A stretch of 64,000 bases of DNA from Taudactylus pleione (taxonomy: Eukaryota > Chordata > Amphibia > Anura > Myobatrachidae), in contig JAUIMM010000721.1 of assembly GCA_031769625.1 (NCBI GenBank), positions 976,001 to 1,040,000 of the forward strand, in the 5' to 3' direction. Positions 58,981-64,000 of this stretch are shown here, one piece after another; position 1 is the first letter of the stretch; each line of letters starts with the position of its first letter. The position numbers and the translations under genes are program-made. The notes beneath the pieces are model-generated. The model did no database searches and was not told the origin of the DNA. It was given only the letters and a program-made list of their open reading frames with translations.

Positions 58981-60185
58981 CAGTAGGCTGTTATTTTCTG
59001 ATCATTTAGATAACATTGACCCAATAGTGCATTGAATATACCCATATATGGAATGACATCCTTGTGTTCAATAACATTGTATATACATCACCCTATTGTG
59101 CAAATAATGGCTGCTTTAATTAGGTAGCTGGACTTTATGTTCTGCAGTTTTTGATCATTGATTGCTGTGAATATGGAAGCAGCGTCCGCATTCTGGACAT
59201 GATGTAGATAAGCGATGTGGTATTGGGGATATAAATTGGGGCTAGGTGAATGAACAGCCTTTGACGCAGGCAAATGTAGCAGCTGCTGTAGCAGAGAGGC
59301 TGGGACATAGCCCAGACCATACAGGGTTAAAGTAACTCACAAGAAAGAGGAGGTCCAGTCTGGGAGGAATCAAGATCAACAAAAAGAATGACAAAAGGAG
59401 CATACTTTCTCTTTCTAAGGAAAATTTTCCAGAAACAGGATCACGTGGGATAGATAAGTACCAATCACGGGGACATTGTTGTGTTTGATTGTTGCATAAT
59501 CCCCTCTGGGTTTACACTGTTTGTTCTATGAGCCCATACTTTTGCACATCTGTATTTACATCAGTCTGTAGCCTATCTAAATCCCCTTTTCCCAGCTTTC
59601 ACCATGCTGCAATACACCCCCCCAAACCACCCCCCTCTAGATTCCTTTATTTCTAACCTGTGCTGAATCTTTTCAGTCCTTTACCTTCTTTTAAACAAAA
59701 ATTAAAAAAAAAATTGTATTTATGTGTTTGCAACATTTCTACATCTTTTGATGGAATATTAAATTCCTTATCTTTATCTTTGGAATGCTGATTTTGTAAG
59801 AGGATCTGTAGTTCAGAGTGTTAAGATAACTATCATTCCCTAACAAAGCTCTTCATGCTCTTCCCAGGGACATGTGTATTCCCTTCACAATATCCAAATG
59901 CTGTGGTTTATAATTAACAGTACTGAGTTTATGTTTATGTAGTTATAGCATTAAGCTGTGGTTGCTTTACAAAGATTAGATCACGTTTTTAATTATATCA
60001 TCCATTGCTTTATCTATAATTATCAGTAGCACAGTGTAAATATTATCTAAGGGTTACATTTACATAAATCCCATCTTTTCAATTATACAATTGTAGTTAT
60101 TTACAGTTTGTGGTATCGTAGTTTTAAACAAATGCTGCATCTCTGTTTTTATAATGGCTGTGACTGTAGTAAAATTGTTTATCTA
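58981..60185. other. No gene seen
   Basis: AT-rich DNA with an A/C-rich patch at 59,610-59,640 and a poly(A)-like run at about 59,700. Nothing recognised. Confidence 0.35.
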
Positions 60186-61640
60186 AAGGGAACACCTACC
60201 TCTCACTCCATCGCCTTCTAACAAGGGCCCCATCCCCCGCAAACAACCTATAACCCTCCCCCCTTTTCTTTGTTGTTACTATAACAACCTCCCACCCTCC
60301 CGTTTCCTGCCCCCTGCCCAAATCAGAACCCAACCCAGTTCCAAACCTCTCCCAACCCACCAGTTATTCCCCCTTCAATCCTTTCTCCTTTTACTAAATC
60401 ACCACTTAGGATGTCCGTTACCAGCAAACACGAGCGATATAACTGCGAAGCGGATGAGCCCTCCGTTTTCACAGCATATTGCAGCCATACAAAGTCAGCC
60501 TCGCCAATACCATTAAACTCGTCATGTCCTGGGAACAGGGACACACTGATGTCCCCTGCCTGGTGGCCTTGTGGTTCCACCCCATGTGCCAGAAGTGACG
60601 CCCCACGTGACGGCAGTGGAAATGACTGCAAGCAGTGCGCCATGGGACATTGTCCCCATCACCCCCACCTGCCCAACACCATTGTTCCGGCCCCTGGAAT
60701 GATGGTGACAGGGTAGCCCCAGCATACAACCAGTACACCACAGGGTCCCCTCCACCATGTGACTGCGCCACAGATAGATCAACTCGGCAAGGACCCCGGC
60801 CGCCACTGCAGTAGGCAATGGCCAGGGGAGCATCATGGCAATACTGCCGCAGCCTCGGCACATGTGACCCTAGACCCGCCCTCTCCCAGCTCAGCGGCCA
60901 TATTGGTATGGGGCCACAGAGGGAACCAGGCATCATAGAGCACAGGTAAGATTATTCTACAGTGCAAACCGGCATCATAATGCCCAGCTGCTGAGGCCCA
61001 TAGGCATGCACAGTAAGGAGCATATATACGAGGGAACTGCCTCCCCCACTGGGTCGGGGCCATCAGTTTAGAGACACAGTGCATACATCACACTGCAGCC
61101 ATCTTGAATGGACAGGGAGGAACCAAGACACAGCAGCAGCCATCTTAGGGGAAGCAAAGCAAACTGGGTGAGCGCCGCATACAGTAGTCACCTTTACGCA
61201 TCTCCCTGGGACACACAAGGCATGGGCAGATCAGATAGGACAACAGGCAATAGGAAGTGGTATGCAGATAGTTAGAAAGAGGAGAAATGGGGGAGGAGAG
61301 ATCAATGTGAACAAAGCGAAATTACGACAATCATGATAGGTCCAATACCCCTATTACACAGCCAGACAGGATGCTATAGCTACACCACACAGTAAAAAGC
61401 AGAAGGGCAAGGTATACCCCCACCAAACAGTAATAGGTGTCTTAGTGAGCTGGCAAACATACCTGCACATAGCAGCAGCGACCTAGTAGAACAAACTAAT
61501 GCACATGTTTTCCCAGTGAGCATTATACCAGGCCCAGAAGGAACCCACGAGCACCACCGGCAAGGGCAGGACCGGAGAGCCAGTAATTACAGCAGCAGAA
61601 TTCACTCAGAAACCAGATCTAAATCTCCCTCTGCAGCTGG
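60186..61640. other. GC-rich untranslated 5' region, probably of the DIRS-like element
   Basis: Pyrimidine-rich tracts (60,200-60,360) and a GC-rich stretch without stops on several frames of both strands, which explains the many overlapping open frames. No start or end repeat of the DIRS element was identified. Confidence 0.35.
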
Positions 61641-61679
61641 GTCCACTGGAGACAAGGTTGACGAGTCATCTCCAATCTA

Positions 61680-62574
61680 AGTAAGTACTGCCAATCAAAA
61701 TATGTGTGCAACAGTAGTTCATCTGATTACAGCAGTGCGAGTAGCAGGTCCAGCAGTTCAGATAAGTCTGGTAAGAGCTCTTGCAAAGTTCTGTGCCTGC
61801 TAACACGTAGTTTGTAGAAGGTTCACAAGCGCACACACACACATCTAAGGTGCAGGGAGCCAGTAAGACCAGGAAATGCAAGGATAACAAAGGGTGGTGC
61901 GACAATACAGCCATTGGCTGGGACTTAAGGCGTGGAAAATATGTAGATATGTTTCAGATCATGGAAAAGGGTTGGGTGGCCCTAAAAGAAGCTAAGGGAA
62001 AGAAAGGCGGGGAAGAAGAGACATACAAGTCCTTCTTCCGCTGGTTGGGGGAGATGCTAGCTTTCGCAGCAAGCTACCTCGAGACAAGGCCAGGCTAGAG
62101 TTAAAATTACTTAGCTATTTGCACATGATCTACAGTATGTGGGCAAACGCAGATTCAGGGAACTGGCTGGCATACAACAAGGCCTTCAGGAAGAAACAGG
62201 ATGGTAGGTGCTACATTGATTTTGGGGCAAAGGATATGGAAATATTATTCACAGTAAATCAGCGCAAACCCCGGCCCACAAAACAGGCAGGAGGTCAAAG
62301 CAAAGTAACAGACAGAACCAAGCATAGCAGGTCCTTTATTAAAAGCAAAGCAGTGTCCTTGTTTAAGAAGGGACAATGCAGCCATGGTAGTAGATGTCAC
62401 TTCAAGCATGCCTGCTTACAATGTGGGAGTGGAGGTCACACCTCCAGAGAATGCGACAAAAAAGGAGCAGGAGGAAAAAGGTTTGTCAAAGGAGCCGAGG
62501 GCAAGCCTAAAGCTGGCCAGCACCCCAATTTAGCTTCCGGCACTGGGCCAATGGCTGAGCCGTTATCCAGATAA
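61680..62574 (+). pseudogene. DIRS-type Gag with CCCH/CCHC fingers, frameshifted
   Basis: A Ser-rich N-terminal part (about 61,700-61,770), then WCDNTAIGWDLRRGKYVDMFQ (61,908 onward, abbreviated), then after a shift near 62,095 a frame to 62,574 with FGAKD and a zinc-finger tandem: CSHGSRCHFKH followed by CLQCGSGGHTSREC. This arrangement is typical of DIRS Gag, which packages element RNA. A TAA and the frame change make it non-functional. Confidence 0.65.
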
Positions 62575-64000
62575 GGAAGCGGCCGCTTTCTTGCTGGAGG
62601 GGTTTCAAAAGGGTTTCATGTTACCCATATGTGGGAAGTTGAACACAGGGTCACTTAGAAACCTCCAATCAGACAGGGATTATCCAGAGCAAGTTTGCCT
62701 TAAAGTAAAAAAGGAAGTTGATCTAGGCAGAATGTCTGGCCCATTCAAATCACGACCCATACCTAACCTAAACATTTCACCAGTTGGGGTGGTCCCCAAA
62801 AAATCCAAGGGGAAGTTTTGTCTAATACAACACGTCTCATCCAGAAGGTGGTTCGGTAAATGACGCCATTGACAGCACTCAATGTAGAGTAGTTTACCAG
62901 TCATTTGTGAAGACCTATGGGTGGGCGGCACTCATGGCAAAACTAGATGTGAAATCGGCCTTCCGCCTCCTGCCAGTACATGGGTTTCAGCCTCCCAGAT
63001 GGCTTCTACATAGACAAGTGCCTACCAATGGTATGCTCAAAATACTGTGCGTACTTTGAGGCTTTCAGCAATTTCTTACACTGGGCCCTGCAAGCAGGCA
63101 CTGGGCACCGCGGAGTAGTGCATTACCTCGTTGACTTCTTGTTTAAGACAGTAAGGGGTCCAAAGGGTGCGAAAACATGTTTTCAGCCAAGGCCCTGTTC
63201 TGGAACTTGGGGGTGCCTGTAGCACATGACAAAACAGAGGAACCCTCCACGTGTTTAACTTACCTTGGTATTGAAATAGACACAGTGGCACAGTGGCTGT
63301 AGACTGCTGCTAGACAAAGTGCAAAAGCTCCACGCCATGCTTACAGAGTGCTTAAGCGCAAAATCGGTAGTCCTGATGCGCATACAATCATTGCTAGGCC
63401 TACTTAACTTTGTATGCAGGGTCATACACATGGGTAGGGTGCTTTACCACTGACTAGAGAGCAATGACGGGGGGGTCAAGGCACCACATCACCGAAAACA
63501 CCTGTCAAGAGAGACATGAGGGGACCTCAAAATGTGGCAAGTGTTTGCGCATGAGTTCAACGGGGTACGAATATTGCAAGAAAAGTGTCTAGCGACCTCA
63601 GAATTACAGCTCCATACAGATGCAGCGGGAAGCTCAGGGTTCAGGGCGGTCTTTAAAACACAATGTTGCGCAGCCACTTGGCCCCATGAATGGGAAAAGA
63701 TAGGTTTGACAAGAAACTTGCTAGTGCTGGAACTTTTTCCAATTATTGTAGCAGCAGAGCTATGGGCAAAATGGTGGGAAAACATGCAAATTGTGTTCTG
63801 GTGCGATAATCTAGGGGTAGTGCAAGCAACATCACTCCCAAGCAATCAGCGCACAACATCACTCCCAGCGCTGCGGCTCAGACACCTAGTCATGGTCTGC
63901 ATTTGCAACAATGTCACATTCACAGCACAACATGTCCAGGGAGCAGACAACCACATAGCTGATGCCTTATCCAGGTTTCAGTGGGACAAGTTTTGTCAAT
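62540..64000 (+). pseudogene. DIRS-type reverse transcriptase and RNase H, broken, runs off the window
   Basis: Fragments in order: LLEGFQKGFMLP (62,595), VGLGRM-like VDLGRMSGPFKSRPIPNL (about 62,720), SPVGVVPKKSKGKF (62,780), AKLDVKSAFRLLPVH (about 62,938), VVHYLVDFLF (about 63,115, relatives have YLDD), then LTYLGIEIDTV (63,258) and an RNase H part (LHTDAAGSSGF about 63,610; FWCDNLGVVQA about 63,798; HVQGADNHIADALSRFQ at 63,930). Several frame shifts, and the RT catalytic Asp is replaced by Val. The expected tyrosine recombinase would lie beyond base 64,000. Confidence 0.75.

Noticed and set aside
60323..61084. Several overlapping frames of 80-155 codons on both strands
   Set aside because: GC-rich DNA with few stops; low-complexity content and no domain.

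Overview
The window looks like vertebrate genomic DNA, most likely from an anuran amphibian. The grounds are a tandem array of SBK-type serine/threonine kinase genes with GT-AG introns, and an AT-rich background packed with hAT, Penelope-like, CR1/L2-like LINE and DIRS elements. The species cannot be fixed from the sequence.

Layout. Positions 1-12,813, 12,814 to about 39,530, and 39,530 onward are copies of one tandem unit. The unit is a three-exon SBK-like kinase gene, a 5-6 kb hAT element, a 1.5 kb internally deleted hAT relative, and the promoter side of the next kinase. It is about 12.5 kb long once the large insertion in the second unit is removed. Copy 1 (1-1589) can still be spliced in frame, although two of its splice sites have changed. 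Copy 2 (12,752-13,996) is cut off in the activation segment. Copy 3 (39,473-41,064) is a pseudogene. Two more decayed relatives lie at about 49,862-50,812 and 53,905-54,352.

The centrepiece is a 14,263-bp Polinton/adintovirus-like element (23,163-37,425), inserted inside the small hAT element of the second unit. The first unit keeps the empty site (10,348-10,353). The element has about 200-bp terminal inverted repeats, each with a hairpin centred about 124 bp from its end, and a near-perfect 6-bp target duplication. On the + strand are a spliced accessory gene, protein-primed family B DNA polymerase, packaging ATPase and two small conserved genes. On the - strand are adenain-like protease, double jelly-roll major capsid protein, a pVI/pX-like core protein, penton and a retroviral-type integrase with a chromodomain. 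The polymerase, ATPase, both small + strand genes and the penton are broken. Protease, major capsid, core protein and integrase frames are open, but the integrase has Glu where the first catalytic Asp is expected. This is therefore an old provirus-like copy, not an active element.

Both large hAT copies also carry, beside a dead BED-finger transposase, a piece of a SPOC-domain gene with its splice sites. This looks like capture of a host gene fragment by a transposon.

From 41 kb to the end the DNA is mostly decayed retroelements: a third hAT remnant, a Penelope-like RT fragment (43.4-44.8 kb), a CR1/L2-like LINE (46.7-49.3 kb), a longer Penelope-like element with RT and GIY-YIG parts (57.0-59.0 kb) preceded by a hammerhead-like motif (55.46 kb), and the 5' part of a DIRS-type element running off the window end (61.6-64.0 kb).
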